Shown: positions 8,519-17,382, numbered from the stretch's first letter. The stretch is 64,000 bases of DNA from Couchioplanes caeruleus (GCF_023499255.1 NZ_CP092183.1:3592501-3656500), one strand, 5' to 3'. Made by a program: numbers and translations. The notes: generated from the sequence alone by a model not told the origin.

Positions 8519-9748
8519 TCAGGGCACCAGCTCGCCGAGCGGGACGCCGGGGTCGCGCAGGCGGGCCGGATCGACGGTCGCGCGGCTGCGGACCAGGTGC
8601 TGGATCTGGTCGGTGACGTCCCAGACGTTGACGTTCATGCCGGCCAGGACGCGGCCGCCCGAGGTCCAGAACGCGATGAACTCGCGTCCCTCCAGGTCGC
8701 CGCGGACCACCAGGCCGGTGTCGGCCCCGGGCGGGACCCAGCCGGCGTACTCCATGCCGAGGTCGTACTGGTCGGTGAAGAAGTACGGCAGCCGGTCGTA
8801 GCTCACCGGCCGGTCCAGCATGGCGCGGGCGGCGGCCGGCCCGGAGTGCAGCGCGTTGTCCCAGTGCTCGACCCGTACCCGTGATCTGAGCAGGGGATGG
8901 TCGATGTTGGCCACGTCCCCCGCGGCGAAGATGTCCGGGTCGTCGGTGCGCAGCGCGGCGTCGACCAGCACGCCGTTGTCCACGCGCAGCGACGCCTGTT
9001 CCGCCAGGGCGGTGTTGGGCTCGGCGCCCACGGCGACCAGCACCGCGTCCGCGTCGAGCACGGTGCCGTCGTCCAGGACGACGTGCGAGACCCGGCCCGT
9101 GCCGCGCAGCTCGGTGGTGCGGGCGCCGAAGTGGAAGACCACCCCGTGCTCCAGGTGCAGGCCGGTGAAGGTGCGGGCGAGCGTGGTGCCCAAGACATGG
9201 TGCAGCGGCAGCCGGGCGGTCTCCACCACGGTGACCTCGGCGCCGCGCGTGCGGGCGGCCGCGGCCACCTCCAGCCCGATCCATCCGGCGCCGATCACGA
9301 CGAGCTTGGCGCCGCCGGTTACGGTCTTCGCCAGGTGGCGGGCGTCGGCGAGGGTACGCAGGTGCAGCACGCCGTCCAGGCCGGCGCCGGGCAGCGGCAG
9401 CCCGCGCGGCCTGGCGCCGGTGGCCAGCAGCAGCTTGTCGTACCCGAGGTCCTCCCGCCCGGCCACCCGGACGCGGTGCCCGGCCCGGTCGATCGCCGTG
9501 ACGGGGCAGTCGCTGCGCAGCTCGACGTCCCGGCGGGCGTACCAGTCGGCGTCGTGGACGTGCACGCTGTCCTCCGCGGCCGTGCCGAGCAGGAGACCCT
9601 TGGACAGCGGCGGACGTTCGTACGGTCGTTCCGGCTCGTCGCCGAGCAGCACGACCCGGCCGGTGAAGCCCTCGTCGCGCAGGGTCTCGGCGGCCTTGGC
9701 GCCGGCGAGACCGGCCCCGGCGATGACGAAGGTGCGGTTGTCGGACAT
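8519..9748 (-). CDS. NAD(P)/FAD-dependent oxidoreductase (ferredoxin/rubredoxin reductase type)
   Basis: A 409-residue flavoprotein. The FAD Rossmann motif is VIAGAGLAGAKAA near residue 8, the NAD(P)H motif is VVIGAGWIGLEVAAAA near residue 150, and the second FAD motif is DIFAAGDVA. This is the layout of putidaredoxin/rhodocoxin reductases, including the PYERPPLSKG segment. It would transfer electrons from NAD(P)H to a ferredoxin, but no ferredoxin gene is adjacent. It lies 18 bp downstream of folE on the same strand, so the two probably form an operon. Confidence 0.88.
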   Translation of the reverse strand: MSDNRTFVIAGAGLAGAKAAETLRDEGFTGRVVLLGDEPERPYERPPLSKGLLLGTAAEDSVHVHDADWYARRDVELRSDCPVTAIDRAGHRVRVAGREDLGYDKLLLATGARPRGLPLPGAGLDGVLHLRTLADARHLAKTVTGGAKLVVIGAGWIGLEVAAAARTRGAEVTVVETARLPLHHVLGTTLARTFTGLHLEHGVVFHFGARTTELRGTGRVSHVVLDDGTVLDADAVLVAVGAEPNTALAEQASLRVDNGVLVDAALRTDDPDIFAAGDVANIDHPLLRSRVRVEHWDNALHSGPAAARAMLDRPVSYDRLPYFFTDQYDLGMEYAGWVPPGADTGLVVRGDLEGREFIAFWTSGGRVLAGMNVNVWDVTDQIQHLVRSRATVDPARLRDPGVPLGELVP

Positions 9749-9766
9749 GTGCTCGTCCCTTCCGGA

Positions 9767-10363
9767 TCAGTGGTTGCCGAGGCCCGCGACGGCGAAGAAC
9801 TCGCCCCGCGACCGGGCGTCGTCGCGCAGCGTGCCCAGCAGGGTGGAGGTGATGGTGCGGGCGCCCGTGGCCTGCACGCCGCGCAGGCTCATGCACAGGT
9901 GGTCGGCCTCGATGACCACGCCGACCCCGCGCGGGCGCAGGTGCTCGTCGAGCCAGTCGGCGACCTGCTTGGTCAGGCGCTCCTGGACCTGCGGGCGGCG
10001 GGCGAACAGCTCGACGACCCGGGCGAGCTTGGACAGGCCGAGGATGCGGTCGTCCGGCAGGTACCCGACGTGGGCGACGCCGATGAACGGCAGGAGGTGG
10101 TGCTCGCAGACCGAGCGGACCGGGATCGAGCGGGCGAGCACCAGCTCGTCGTACTTCTCGTCGTTGTCGAAGGTGGTGAGGTCGAACGGCCGCGGCGTGA
10201 GGAGCTCCGCGTAGGCGCGCGCCATGCGGCCCGGCGTCTCCGCCAGCCCCGGCCGCGTGAGGTCGAGACCGAGCGCGGTGAGGAAGTCCGCGGCCGCGCG
10301 TTCCGCGGTGACGGGGTTCCGCCCGGTGTCTCGCGGGGTGATCCGTTCGGCGGTGATCGTCAT
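9767..10363 (-). CDS. folE: GTP cyclohydrolase I
   Basis: A 198-residue enzyme converting GTP to 7,8-dihydroneopterin triphosphate, the first step to tetrahydrofolate and other pterins. Zinc and active-site residues are in SVCEHHLLPFIG and DHLCMSLRGV, and TSTLLG near the C terminus is also conserved. The ATG at 10363 is preceded by CTGGAGG. Its position outside a folate operon, next to an FAD reductase and divergent from a SufR-like Fe-S regulator, suggests a second, stress-linked copy, perhaps feeding a pterin cofactor. Confidence 0.93.
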   Translation of the reverse strand: MTITAERITPRDTGRNPVTAERAAADFLTALGLDLTRPGLAETPGRMARAYAELLTPRPFDLTTFDNDEKYDELVLARSIPVRSVCEHHLLPFIGVAHVGYLPDDRILGLSKLARVVELFARRPQVQERLTKQVADWLDEHLRPRGVGVVIEADHLCMSLRGVQATGARTITSTLLGTLRDDARSRGEFFAVAGLGNH

Positions 10364-10383
10364 CGGTCGGCCTCCAGAATTAT

Positions 10384-10400
10384 GACAACGACTGTTGGTT
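10384..10400. promoter_or_regulatory. Divergent promoter region with inverted repeat CAAC-N4-GTTG
   Basis: The AT-rich 94-bp gap between folE and the regulator gene contains CAACGACTGTTG (10386-10397), a small inverted repeat close to the folE ribosome-binding site. On the other side, GATAAT at 10447-10452 is a good -10 element. The repeat is a candidate operator for the adjacent SufR-like regulator. Confidence 0.45.
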
Positions 10401-10460
10401 TTAATCCTGGAGGATGCTCCGGTGAATTTCAATAGCGCTCGTGGGTGATAATCTGGCGTG

Positions 10461-11093
10461 GTGACCGAGCCGTGGAATGCCGTCGCCACACTCGCGGACC
10501 CGTCGCGCCGCGCGCTGTACGACTACGTCCGCCGGCAGGACCACGCCGTCGGGCGTGAGGAGGCGGCCGACGCCACGCAGATGTCCCGCAACCTCGCCGC
10601 GTTCCACCTCGACAAGCTCGTCGAAGCCGGCCTGCTCGCCGCGCGGTACGAGCCCCCCGCCGGCCGTCCCCGCGGGCGTGGCCGTGCCCCCAAGGTGTAC
10701 GAACCCACCGGCGACGGGCTCACCGTCACGATCCCGCAGCGGCAGTACGAGCTCCTGGCCGACGTCCTCGCCGAGTCGCTGGCCGCCCACGAGACCCCCG
10801 GGCAGGTCGCGCGGGAGCGGGGGCGCCGGTTCGGTCAGGCGATGCGCGGAGCCGGTGACGTGCTCGGCGCGCTGGCCGGCCTGGGCTTCGAGCCGGAGGC
10901 GGCGGCGGGGGCCGTACGCCTGCACAACTGCCCGTTCCACGCCGTCGCGGCCCGGCACACCGAGCTGGTGTGCGGGCTCAACCTCAGTTTCATCACGGGC
11001 CTGCTCGACGGGCTGGGGGAGGACGCGCGGGCGCGGCTGGCCCCGCGACCCGGCGCCTGCTGCGTGGAGGTGACGCCGCCCGGTCAGCCGTGA
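10461..11093 (+). CDS. HTH regulator with C-terminal Cys cluster (SufR/ArsR-like, probable Fe-S sensor)
   Basis: A 210-residue winged-helix regulator (DPSRRALYDYVRRQ, then NLAAFHLDKLVEAGLL as recognition region). The C terminus holds NCPFH, VCGLN and ACC with spacing C-x13-C-x28-C, close to the [4Fe-4S] ligand spacing known for SufR proteins. It may sense Fe-S or redox status and control the divergent folE-reductase operon. A -10 element GATAAT ends eight bases before GTG 10461, so the mRNA is probably leaderless; GTG 10458 is an alternative start. The last 10 bp overlap the convergent adenylate kinase gene. Confidence 0.8.
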   Translation: MTEPWNAVATLADPSRRALYDYVRRQDHAVGREEAADATQMSRNLAAFHLDKLVEAGLLAARYEPPAGRPRGRGRAPKVYEPTGDGLTVTIPQRQYELLADVLAESLAAHETPGQVARERGRRFGQAMRGAGDVLGALAGLGFEPEAAAGAVRLHNCPFHAVAARHTELVCGLNLSFITGLLDGLGEDARARLAPRPGACCVEVTPPGQP

Positions 11094-11737
11094 CCGAAGG
11101 CGGTGCCCAGGCTCGTGAGGTCGATCGGCCGCCGGGCGTGCTCGGGCACGTGGTCGATCAGCGGTCGCATCGCCTCGAGCGCGGTGAGGATCTGCCGGGC
11201 GACGCGCTGGACCGGCTGGACGGCATCCACCGACACGAGGATGCCGCGCTCGGCGTACCAGTCGACGATCGGGTGCGTGACCTCATGGTAGAGGGCCAGC
11301 CGCCGCCGGATGACCTCCTCGGTGTCGTCCGAGCGGCCCTCCAGGGCGGCGCGGGCCAGCAGCCGGCGGGTCAGCTCCTCGTCGTCGGCCTTCAGGTGCA
11401 GGGCGACGTCGGAGGTCATCTCAAGGCTGCGGCCGATCTCGTACAGCGCCCGCGCCTGGGTCATGTTGCGGGGCATGCCGTCCAGCACGTATCCGCCGCC
11501 GTTGTTGGTGCGGGACTCGATGAAGGCGTCGCGGACCATGTCCAACACCACGGTGTCGGGAACCAGCTCGCCGCGGTCGAGGTGGTCCTGCACGGCCCGG
11601 CCCAGCTCGGTGCGCCGGGCGACGTGGTCGCGCAGCAGGTCGCCGGTGGCGATGTGCGGAATGCCGAAATGGGTGGCGATGAGCGCCCCCTGAGTGCCCT
11701 TCCCGGCGCCGGGTGGCGCGACCAGCAGAACCCGCAT
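11084..11737 (-). CDS. adk: Adenylate kinase family protein
   Basis: A 217-residue nucleoside monophosphate kinase. P-loop APPGAGKGTQG replaces the usual GPPGAGKGTQ; TGDLLRDHV and LDGMPRN (normally LDGFPR) mark the AMP-binding parts, and RRRLALYHEVTHPIVDWY follows a short LID. The enzyme interconverts ATP + AMP and ADP. The substitutions and the isolated location, away from secY, suggest a paralogue rather than the housekeeping adk. The start chosen is the ATG at 11737 immediately before the P-loop. Confidence 0.85.
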   Translation of the reverse strand: MRVLLVAPPGAGKGTQGALIATHFGIPHIATGDLLRDHVARRTELGRAVQDHLDRGELVPDTVVLDMVRDAFIESRTNNGGGYVLDGMPRNMTQARALYEIGRSLEMTSDVALHLKADDEELTRRLLARAALEGRSDDTEEVIRRRLALYHEVTHPIVDWYAERGILVSVDAVQPVQRVARQILTALEAMRPLIDHVPEHARRPIDLTSLGTAFGHG

Positions 11738-11904
11738 CACGCCGTCCTTCCGCCGAGGTTGTCCGGCGCCGATCGAGCAGCCCGCCACGTCGTCATGGTG
11801 GCGATGGTAAACGGTCCGGCCGGCGGGGGCATCGCGCCGTCCGGGCGCGACGGCGCCGGCCTGGTGGCGGGCGGTTCCGGCGCGGCATCGGAAACCGGCC
11901 ATTG

Positions 11905-11929
11905 TGCAACCATGTCCCCATGCAACCAT
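11905..11929. repeat. Direct repeat TGCAACCAT in marR promoter
   Basis: TGCAACCAT occurs at 11905-11913 and again at 11921-11929, 16 bp apart, spanning the start of the MarR-family gene at 11920. The spacing is near one and a half helical turns. It could be an autoregulatory site or chance. Confidence 0.35.
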
Positions 11930-12444
11930 CCGCCCGGCCCTCCAGCGACGCGACGGTCCAGGCGCTCATGCTGGCCAGCCGCGCCTTCGTGGGCATGACC
12001 GCCCGCTCGCTGGCCGCGGTGGAGGGCGAGGTCACGCTGCCGCAGTTCCGGGCCCTGGTCGTGCTCGCCGTCCGGGGTCCCCAGCGCAGCATCGACATCG
12101 CCGAGGAGCTGCGGGTGAACCCGTCCACCGGCACCCGCATGCTGGACCGCCTCATCCGCAAGGGCCTGGTGCGCCGGGCCCGCTCGATGTCCGACCGCCG
12201 CGTGGTCCGGGTACGGCTGACCCCGGCCGGGCACGACGTCGTCGAGCAGGTGCTGCTGCGCCGCCGCGAAGAGCTGGAGCAGCTCGTCGCGCAGACCGCC
12301 GAGCTGTGGCAGCCGGCCGTGATCCAGGCGCTGACCGCGTTCGCCGACGCCGCCGGGGAGGTCCCCGAGTCGGACTGGTGGCTGGGCTGGCAGGCGCACC
12401 GCGCGGACGACGCCGACGACACCGACGAGCAGCTCCCCGCCTGA
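11920..12444 (+). CDS. MarR family transcriptional regulator
   Basis: A 174-residue winged-helix protein. Motifs are TLPQFRALVVLAVRG, the recognition helix region RVNPSTGTRMLDRLIRKGLV and the wing SDRRVVRVRLTPAGHDV, all standard for MarR. The ATG at 11920 was chosen; a longer open frame upstream has Arg-rich, noncoding-like composition. It stands just upstream of a palindrome and an oxidoreductase operon, which it likely regulates. The C-terminal tail is acidic. Confidence 0.9.
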   Translation: MQPSARPSSDATVQALMLASRAFVGMTARSLAAVEGEVTLPQFRALVVLAVRGPQRSIDIAEELRVNPSTGTRMLDRLIRKGLVRRARSMSDRRVVRVRLTPAGHDVVEQVLLRRREELEQLVAQTAELWQPAVIQALTAFADAAGEVPESDWWLGWQAHRADDADDTDEQLPA

Positions 12445-12479
12445 TCCTGGCCCGGCCCCGCCCACTTTGCGCGCCAATA

Positions 12480-12500
12480 ATGTTTGCATACTGCAAACAT
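12480..12500. promoter_or_regulatory. 21-bp perfect palindrome, probable MarR operator
   Basis: ATGTTTGCA-TAC-TGCAAACAT has 9-bp perfect arms around a 3-bp centre. It sits in an AT-rich island 36 bp after the marR stop and 38 bp before the next gene. This size and symmetry are typical of MarR-family sites, so the regulator just upstream is the prime candidate. Confidence 0.75.
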
Positions 12501-12538
12501 GGTTATGTGCATTGTAGTTGTCGACGAGGGGAGCGGAG

Positions 12539-12751
12539 ATGGACAGCAACGGCGGGCACCACGTCGCGCGCATGGACGACACCGTCACGCCGGGCACGCT
12601 GCACGCCCGGGCGGAGGCGGTCGCCGTACCCGACTTCAACTACCTGGAACAGACGGTCGAGGCCATCGCCGCCGGCCTCATCCAGGGCCGGCGGCGCCGC
12701 GGCAACGCCGTCGCGGCGGCGCAGGCCGCGGCGGAGGAGGAGCGGCGGTGA
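12539..12751 (+). CDS. Small hypothetical protein, 70 aa
   Basis: A small protein preceded by GAGGGGAGCGGAG and starting at ATG 12539. Its stop overlaps the following NDH-like gene start by four bases (GTGA), which supports real translation. The sequence is polar with a C-terminal Ala/Arg/Glu helix and a central DFNYLEQTVEAIAAGLIQ segment. I recognise no family. It is the first gene of the operon under the 21-bp palindrome and may be an accessory to the oxidoreductase. Confidence 0.65.
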   Translation: MDSNGGHHVARMDDTVTPGTLHARAEAVAVPDFNYLEQTVEAIAAGLIQGRRRRGNAVAAAQAAAEEERR

Positions 12752-14052
12752 CGGCACCACCCCGCATCGTCATCGTCGGCGCCGGCTTCGCCGGGTACCA
12801 CGCCGCCCGCCGGCTGTCCCGGCGGATGCGCGGCGCCGCCGACATCACGCTGATCAACCCCACCGACTACTTCCTCTACCTGCCGCTGCTGCCGGAGGTG
12901 ACGGGCGGCGTCCTGGAACCGCGGCAGGTCACCGTGCCGCTGGCCGACACGCTTCCCGGCGTACGGGTCATGCTCGGCGAGGCGACCTCCGTGGACCACC
13001 GGGGCCGACGGGTGCAGGTCCGCGACCCCGACGGCCGGACCAGGGACGTCGGGTACGACCGGCTGCTGCTGACCGTCGGCAGCGTCACCAAGCTGCTGCC
13101 CATCCCGGGCGCGGCCGGCAACGCACACGGCTTCCGGGGCGTGCCCGAGGCGCTGTACCTGCGCGACCACCTCATCAGGCAGGTGGAGATGGCGGCCTCG
13201 GCCGAGGACCCGGCCGAGCGCCGGTCCCGCTGCACGTTCGTCGTGGTCGGCGCCGGCTACACCGGTACGGAGGTCGTCGCGCAGGGACAGCTGCTCACCG
13301 CGCAGGTGGCCGCCCGGCACCCCGGGCTTCGCGGCGTCACGCCCCGCTGGCTGCTCGTCGAGCACGGGGACCGGATCCTCGGCCACCTGGACCGGCGGCT
13401 GTCCGGCGCGGCCGCCCGGGTGCTGCGCGACCGCGGTGTCGAACTGCGGACGAAGACGTCGGTCACCGAGGCGACGGCCACGGGCGTGCACCTGGACGAC
13501 GGCACGTTCGTGCCCGGCCGCACGCTGGTCTGGTGCGTCGGCGTACGCCCGGACCCGCTGATCGACTCGACCGGGCTGCGCACCGACGGGGGCCGGCTGG
13601 TCGTGGACGCCTGCCTCGGCGTGCCGGGCCACCCGGAGATCCTGGCGTGCGGGGACGCCGCGGCCGTGCCGGACCTGACCCGCCCGGGACAGGTGACCGC
13701 GATGACCGCCCAGCACGCGCAACGCCAGGGTGTCCGCGCTGCCGACAACATCGCCGCCGCGTACGGGCACGGCCGGCGCCGCCCGTACCGGCACTCGAGC
13801 CTCGGCTTCGCCGTGGACCTGGGTGGCCGGCACGCCGCGGCCAACCCGCTGGGCGTACCCCTGTCCGGCCTTCCCGCGCTCGCGGTGACCCGCGGGTATC
13901 ACCTGACGGCCCTGCCGGCCAACCGGATCCGGACCGCCGCGGCGTGGCTGCTGGCGGCCGCGACCGGCCGGCCCGACACCCAGCTCGGCCTGGTGCCGGC
14001 GACCGCGGTGCCGCTCGACACCGCGGATCCCGAAGTCGTGCACGCCGGCTGA
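12748..14052 (+). CDS. NDH-2-like NAD(P)/FAD-dependent oxidoreductase
   Basis: A 434-residue flavoprotein resembling type II NADH dehydrogenases: FAD motif IVIVGAGFAGYHAARRL at the N terminus, then FLYLPLLPEV, the NADH motif VVVGAGYTGTEVVAQ and the late FAD contact ILACGDAAAVP. These enzymes pass electrons from NADH to quinone at the membrane face. It is coupled by four bases to the small upstream protein and followed at 20 bp by glucose dehydrogenase, so NAD(P)H from sugar oxidation could be reoxidised here. The palindrome-bound MarR protein probably regulates it. Confidence 0.87.
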   Translation: MTAPPRIVIVGAGFAGYHAARRLSRRMRGAADITLINPTDYFLYLPLLPEVTGGVLEPRQVTVPLADTLPGVRVMLGEATSVDHRGRRVQVRDPDGRTRDVGYDRLLLTVGSVTKLLPIPGAAGNAHGFRGVPEALYLRDHLIRQVEMAASAEDPAERRSRCTFVVVGAGYTGTEVVAQGQLLTAQVAARHPGLRGVTPRWLLVEHGDRILGHLDRRLSGAAARVLRDRGVELRTKTSVTEATATGVHLDDGTFVPGRTLVWCVGVRPDPLIDSTGLRTDGGRLVVDACLGVPGHPEILACGDAAAVPDLTRPGQVTAMTAQHAQRQGVRAADNIAAAYGHGRRRPYRHSSLGFAVDLGGRHAAANPLGVPLSGLPALAVTRGYHLTALPANRIRTAAAWLLAAATGRPDTQLGLVPATAVPLDTADPEVVHAG

Positions 14053-14072
14053 CCACCCCACCTGGAGGAACC

Positions 14073-15134
14073 ATGCGCGCGCTCACCGTGCAACCCGGCA
14101 CCGCCGGCTCCGCCCGCATCGAGGACCTGCCCGACCCCGCCGCCGGGGCCGGCGAGCTGCTGGTCGAGGGCGTGGCGCTGGGCGTCTGCGGCACCGACCG
14201 GGAGATCGCCCAGGGCTCCTACGGCTGGGCGCCGCCCGGACGCGAGCGCCTGGTGCTGGGCCACGAATCCCTCGGCCGGGTGCGGCAGGCCCCGCCCGGC
14301 AGCGGTTTCAGCCCCGGCGACCTCGTCGTGGGCGTCGTCCGCCGCCCCGACCCGGTGCCCTGCGGCGCTTGTGCGCACGGCGAGTTCGACATGTGCCGCA
14401 ACGGGCGCTACACCGAACGCGGCATCAAGGAGCTCGACGGGTACGCCGCCGAGCTGTGGACCCTGGACACCGCGTACGCCGTCAAGCTCGACCCGCAGCT
14501 GGCCGACGTGGGCATGCTGATGGAACCCACCACTGTGGTCGCCAAGGCCTGGGAGCAGATCGACCGCATCGGCGCCCGGGCGTGGTACGAGCCGCGCACC
14601 GTGCTGGTCACCGGCGCCGGCCCGATCGGGCTGCTGGCCGCGCTGCTCGGGGTCCAGCGCGGGCTGGAGGTGCACGTCCTGGACCGGGTGGCCGCGGGTG
14701 CCAAGGCCGACGCCGTCGCGGCCCTGGGCGCCACGTACCACCACGATCCCGTCGCCGACGTGGCCGCGAAGGTGTGCCCGGACATCGTCGTGGAGGCGAC
14801 CGGCGCCGGCTCGGTCGTCTTCGACGCGATCGCGCACACCGGCGCGTACGGCATCACCTGCCTCACCGGCGTCTCGACGCCGGGCCGCAAGCTCACCATC
14901 GACGCCGGCGCGGACAACCGCCAGATCGTGCTGGAGAACGACGTCGTGGTCGGCAGCGTCAACGCCAACCTGCGCCACTACCACGCGGCGGCCCGCGCGC
15001 TCGCCCAGGCGGACCAGGGGTGGCTGCAGCGGCTGATCACGCGGCGCGTACCCCTGCAGGACTTCGCCGACGCGCTGACCGCTCACGACGGGGACATCAA
15101 GGTCGTGCTCACCCTGTCCGGCGGGGAGCGGTGA
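14073..15134 (+). CDS. Zinc-dependent glucose 1-dehydrogenase (MDR family)
   Basis: A 353-residue medium-chain dehydrogenase. The catalytic zinc region is GVCGTDREI with GHESLG; a structural-zinc-like segment PCGACAHGEFDMC has three Cys; the cofactor Rossmann motif is VLVTGAGPIGLLAALLG. It matches the bacterial/archaeal glucose dehydrogenase subfamily, including CRNGRYTERGI. It would oxidise glucose or a related aldose to the lactone with NAD(P)+. A GGAGGAA ribosome-binding site precedes ATG 14073. It is followed at four bases by a GH15 enzyme that could supply glucose. Confidence 0.86.
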   Translation: MRALTVQPGTAGSARIEDLPDPAAGAGELLVEGVALGVCGTDREIAQGSYGWAPPGRERLVLGHESLGRVRQAPPGSGFSPGDLVVGVVRRPDPVPCGACAHGEFDMCRNGRYTERGIKELDGYAAELWTLDTAYAVKLDPQLADVGMLMEPTTVVAKAWEQIDRIGARAWYEPRTVLVTGAGPIGLLAALLGVQRGLEVHVLDRVAAGAKADAVAALGATYHHDPVADVAAKVCPDIVVEATGAGSVVFDAIAHTGAYGITCLTGVSTPGRKLTIDAGADNRQIVLENDVVVGSVNANLRHYHAAARALAQADQGWLQRLITRRVPLQDFADALTAHDGDIKVVLTLSGGER

Positions 15135-15138
15135 CGCG

Positions 15139-16920
15139 GTGGCGTCGAGGATCGAGGACTATGCGCTCGTCGGGGATCTGCACACCGGGGCGCTGGTGGG
15201 CCGCGACGGCGGGATCGACTGGCTGTGCCTGCCGCGGTTCGACTCGCCGGCGTGCTTCGCCGCGCTGCTCGGTGACGAGTCGGCCGGCCGCTGGCGGATC
15301 GCCCCGCAGGGCGCCGGGGCCGCCACCCGCCGCCGGTACGCCGGCGACACCCTCGTGCTGGAGAGCGAGTGGGACACCGGCGACGGCACGGTCCGGCTGA
15401 CCGACTTCATGCCGCCCCGGGGCGAGGCCGCCGACATCGTCCGCATCGTCGAGGGTGTCGCCGGGCGGGTGCCGATGCGCTCGGACCTGGTCCTGCGCTT
15501 CGACTACGGCCACGTGGTGCCGTGGGTGCGGCACACGGAGCACGGCATCACCGCGATCGCCGGCCCGGACGCCGTGTGGCTGCACGCCGGCGTACCCGTG
15601 GAGAGCCACGACCGGACGACCACCGCGACCTTCACCGTCAGCGCCGGGCAGCGCATCCCCTTCGTGCTCACCCACCAGAAGTCGCACCTGCCGAAACCGC
15701 GCCCGACGGACCCGGAGCGTGCCCTGGCCGGCACCTGCCGCTTCTGGCAGGAGTGGATCGGGCGCCACACCTACGACGGGCCGTGGCCGGACGCCGTGCG
15801 CCGGTCACTCATCCTGCTCAAGGCCCTGACGTACGCGCCGACGGGCGGCATCGTCGCCGCCGCCACGACGTCGCTGCCCGAGCAGCTCGGCGGCCCGCGC
15901 AACTGGGACTACCGCTACTGCTGGCTGCGGGATGCGACCTTCACGCTGCAGGCCCTGCTGGGCACCGGCTACGTCGCCGAGGCCAAGGCTTGGCGCGAAT
16001 GGCTGCTGCGGGCCGTGGCGGGCGACCCCGCGGACCTGCAGATCATGTACGGCCTCGACGGCACGCGCCGCCTCACCGAGTCCACGCTGGACTGGCTGCC
16101 CGGGTACGGGGGAGCCGCCCCCGTCCGGGTCGGCAACGCCGCCGCCGGGCAGTTCCAGCTCGACGTGTGGGGGGAGGTCCTCGACGGCCTGCACCTGAGC
16201 CGGGCCGCCGGGATCGCCGCGACGGAGGACGGCTGGGACGTGCAACGGGCCCTGCTGGACTTCCTCGAGGGCAACTGGCGGCGACCGGACAACGGCCTGT
16301 GGGAGGTACGCGGCCCGCAGCGGCACTTCGTGCACTCCAAGGTCATGGCGTGGACGGGCTTCGACCGCGCGGTCACCGCCGTGCAGGAGAGCGGTCTCGA
16401 CGGGCCCGCCGGCCGGTGGCGCGGCATCCGCGACGAGATCCACGCCGAGGTGTGTGCCCGGGGCTTCGACGCCGGCCGCAACACCTTCACCCAGTACTAC
16501 GGGTCCGCCGGGCTGGACGCGGCGTTGCTGCTGCTGCCGCGGGTGGGATTCCTGCCGTACGACGATCCGCGCGTCGTGGGCACCGTCGAGGCGATCGGCA
16601 AGGAGCTGTGCCAGGACGGGTTCCTGCTGCGGTACCGGCCGGAGCACGAGGGTGTCGACGGGCTGCCCGGTGGCGAGGGCGCCTTCCTGGCGTGCACGTT
16701 CTGGCTGGTCGAGGCGTTGCGGGGGATCGGCCGCCGGGACGAGGCCGCCGCGCTGTTCGAGCGGCTGCTGGGCCTGCGCAACGACGTCGGGATGCTCGCC
16801 GAGGAGTACGACCCGGTCACCGGCCGGCAGCTGGGCAACACGCCGCAGGCGTTCAGCCTGGTCGGGCTCGTCAACGCCGCCCGCAGCCTCGGCGGGGCCA
16901 CCACGAAGACCGGCGCGTGA
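15139..16920 (+). CDS. Glycoside hydrolase family 15 protein (glucoamylase/trehalase type)
   Basis: A 593-residue cytoplasmic (no signal peptide) GH15 enzyme. It begins IEDYALVGDLHTGALVGRDG and has the family core NWDYRYCWLRDATFTLQALL, a catalytic Glu candidate in LWEVRG and a second in MLAEEYDP. Actinobacterial members of this clade hydrolyse trehalose or alpha-glucans to glucose. It sits four bases after glucose 1-dehydrogenase, consistent with direct oxidation of the product. The GTG at 15139 has no strong ribosome-binding site, suggesting coupling to the upstream gene. Confidence 0.9.
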   Translation: MASRIEDYALVGDLHTGALVGRDGGIDWLCLPRFDSPACFAALLGDESAGRWRIAPQGAGAATRRRYAGDTLVLESEWDTGDGTVRLTDFMPPRGEAADIVRIVEGVAGRVPMRSDLVLRFDYGHVVPWVRHTEHGITAIAGPDAVWLHAGVPVESHDRTTTATFTVSAGQRIPFVLTHQKSHLPKPRPTDPERALAGTCRFWQEWIGRHTYDGPWPDAVRRSLILLKALTYAPTGGIVAAATTSLPEQLGGPRNWDYRYCWLRDATFTLQALLGTGYVAEAKAWREWLLRAVAGDPADLQIMYGLDGTRRLTESTLDWLPGYGGAAPVRVGNAAAGQFQLDVWGEVLDGLHLSRAAGIAATEDGWDVQRALLDFLEGNWRRPDNGLWEVRGPQRHFVHSKVMAWTGFDRAVTAVQESGLDGPAGRWRGIRDEIHAEVCARGFDAGRNTFTQYYGSAGLDAALLLLPRVGFLPYDDPRVVGTVEAIGKELCQDGFLLRYRPEHEGVDGLPGGEGAFLACTFWLVEALRGIGRRDEAAALFERLLGLRNDVGMLAEEYDPVTGRQLGNTPQAFSLVGLVNAARSLGGATTKTGA

Positions 16921-16924
16921 CGGC

Positions 16925-17374
16925 ATGCGGACCGGCTGGAAGATCGCCGTCGTGGCCGCCGTCGCCGTCCTCTTCTGGGCCGGCCTCGCGGTGCAGCTGT
17001 CGCGCCCCGGCGACTATCGCGCCTATCACCGTACGGTGCTGCAGGTGGCGCAGGGCGCCCACGACGCGGCGCAGACCGCGAAGCTGACCGCGCAGCTCAG
17101 GGCCGGGCACCGGACCACCGCCGCGTTCACCGGAGCGGCGTTCGACGACGCGGCGAAGGCGCTGGCCGGCGTCCAGAAGCAGTTCGCCGGCCAGGCGCCG
17201 CCCGACGAGCGCGCGGCCGGGCTGCGCGACCGCCTCGGCCCGCTGCTCGCCCGGGAGACCGCCGCCCTCGGCGACGTCATGCGGGCCACGGACGACGCGG
17301 CGCTGCGCTCCGGCGCGCGGGCGCTGGACGACCTGGCACGGCAGCTCGACGACTTCATCACCGCCGAGGGGTGA
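16925..17374 (+). CDS. Hypothetical membrane-anchored protein with helical extracytoplasmic domain
   Basis: A 149-residue protein: a short basic N terminus (MRTGWK), one transmembrane segment at about residues 7-25 and a long Ala-rich helical region containing charged repeats up to the end. The pattern suggests an anchored four-helix-bundle-like sensor or scaffold, but I do not recognise a family. It starts four bases after the GH15 stop and overlaps or abuts the Nramp-like gene, so it is part of the same operon. Confidence 0.65.
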   Translation: MRTGWKIAVVAAVAVLFWAGLAVQLSRPGDYRAYHRTVLQVAQGAHDAAQTAKLTAQLRAGHRTTAAFTGAAFDDAAKALAGVQKQFAGQAPPDERAAGLRDRLGPLLARETAALGDVMRATDDAALRSGARALDDLARQLDDFITAEG

Positions 17375-17382
17375 GCCGGGCG

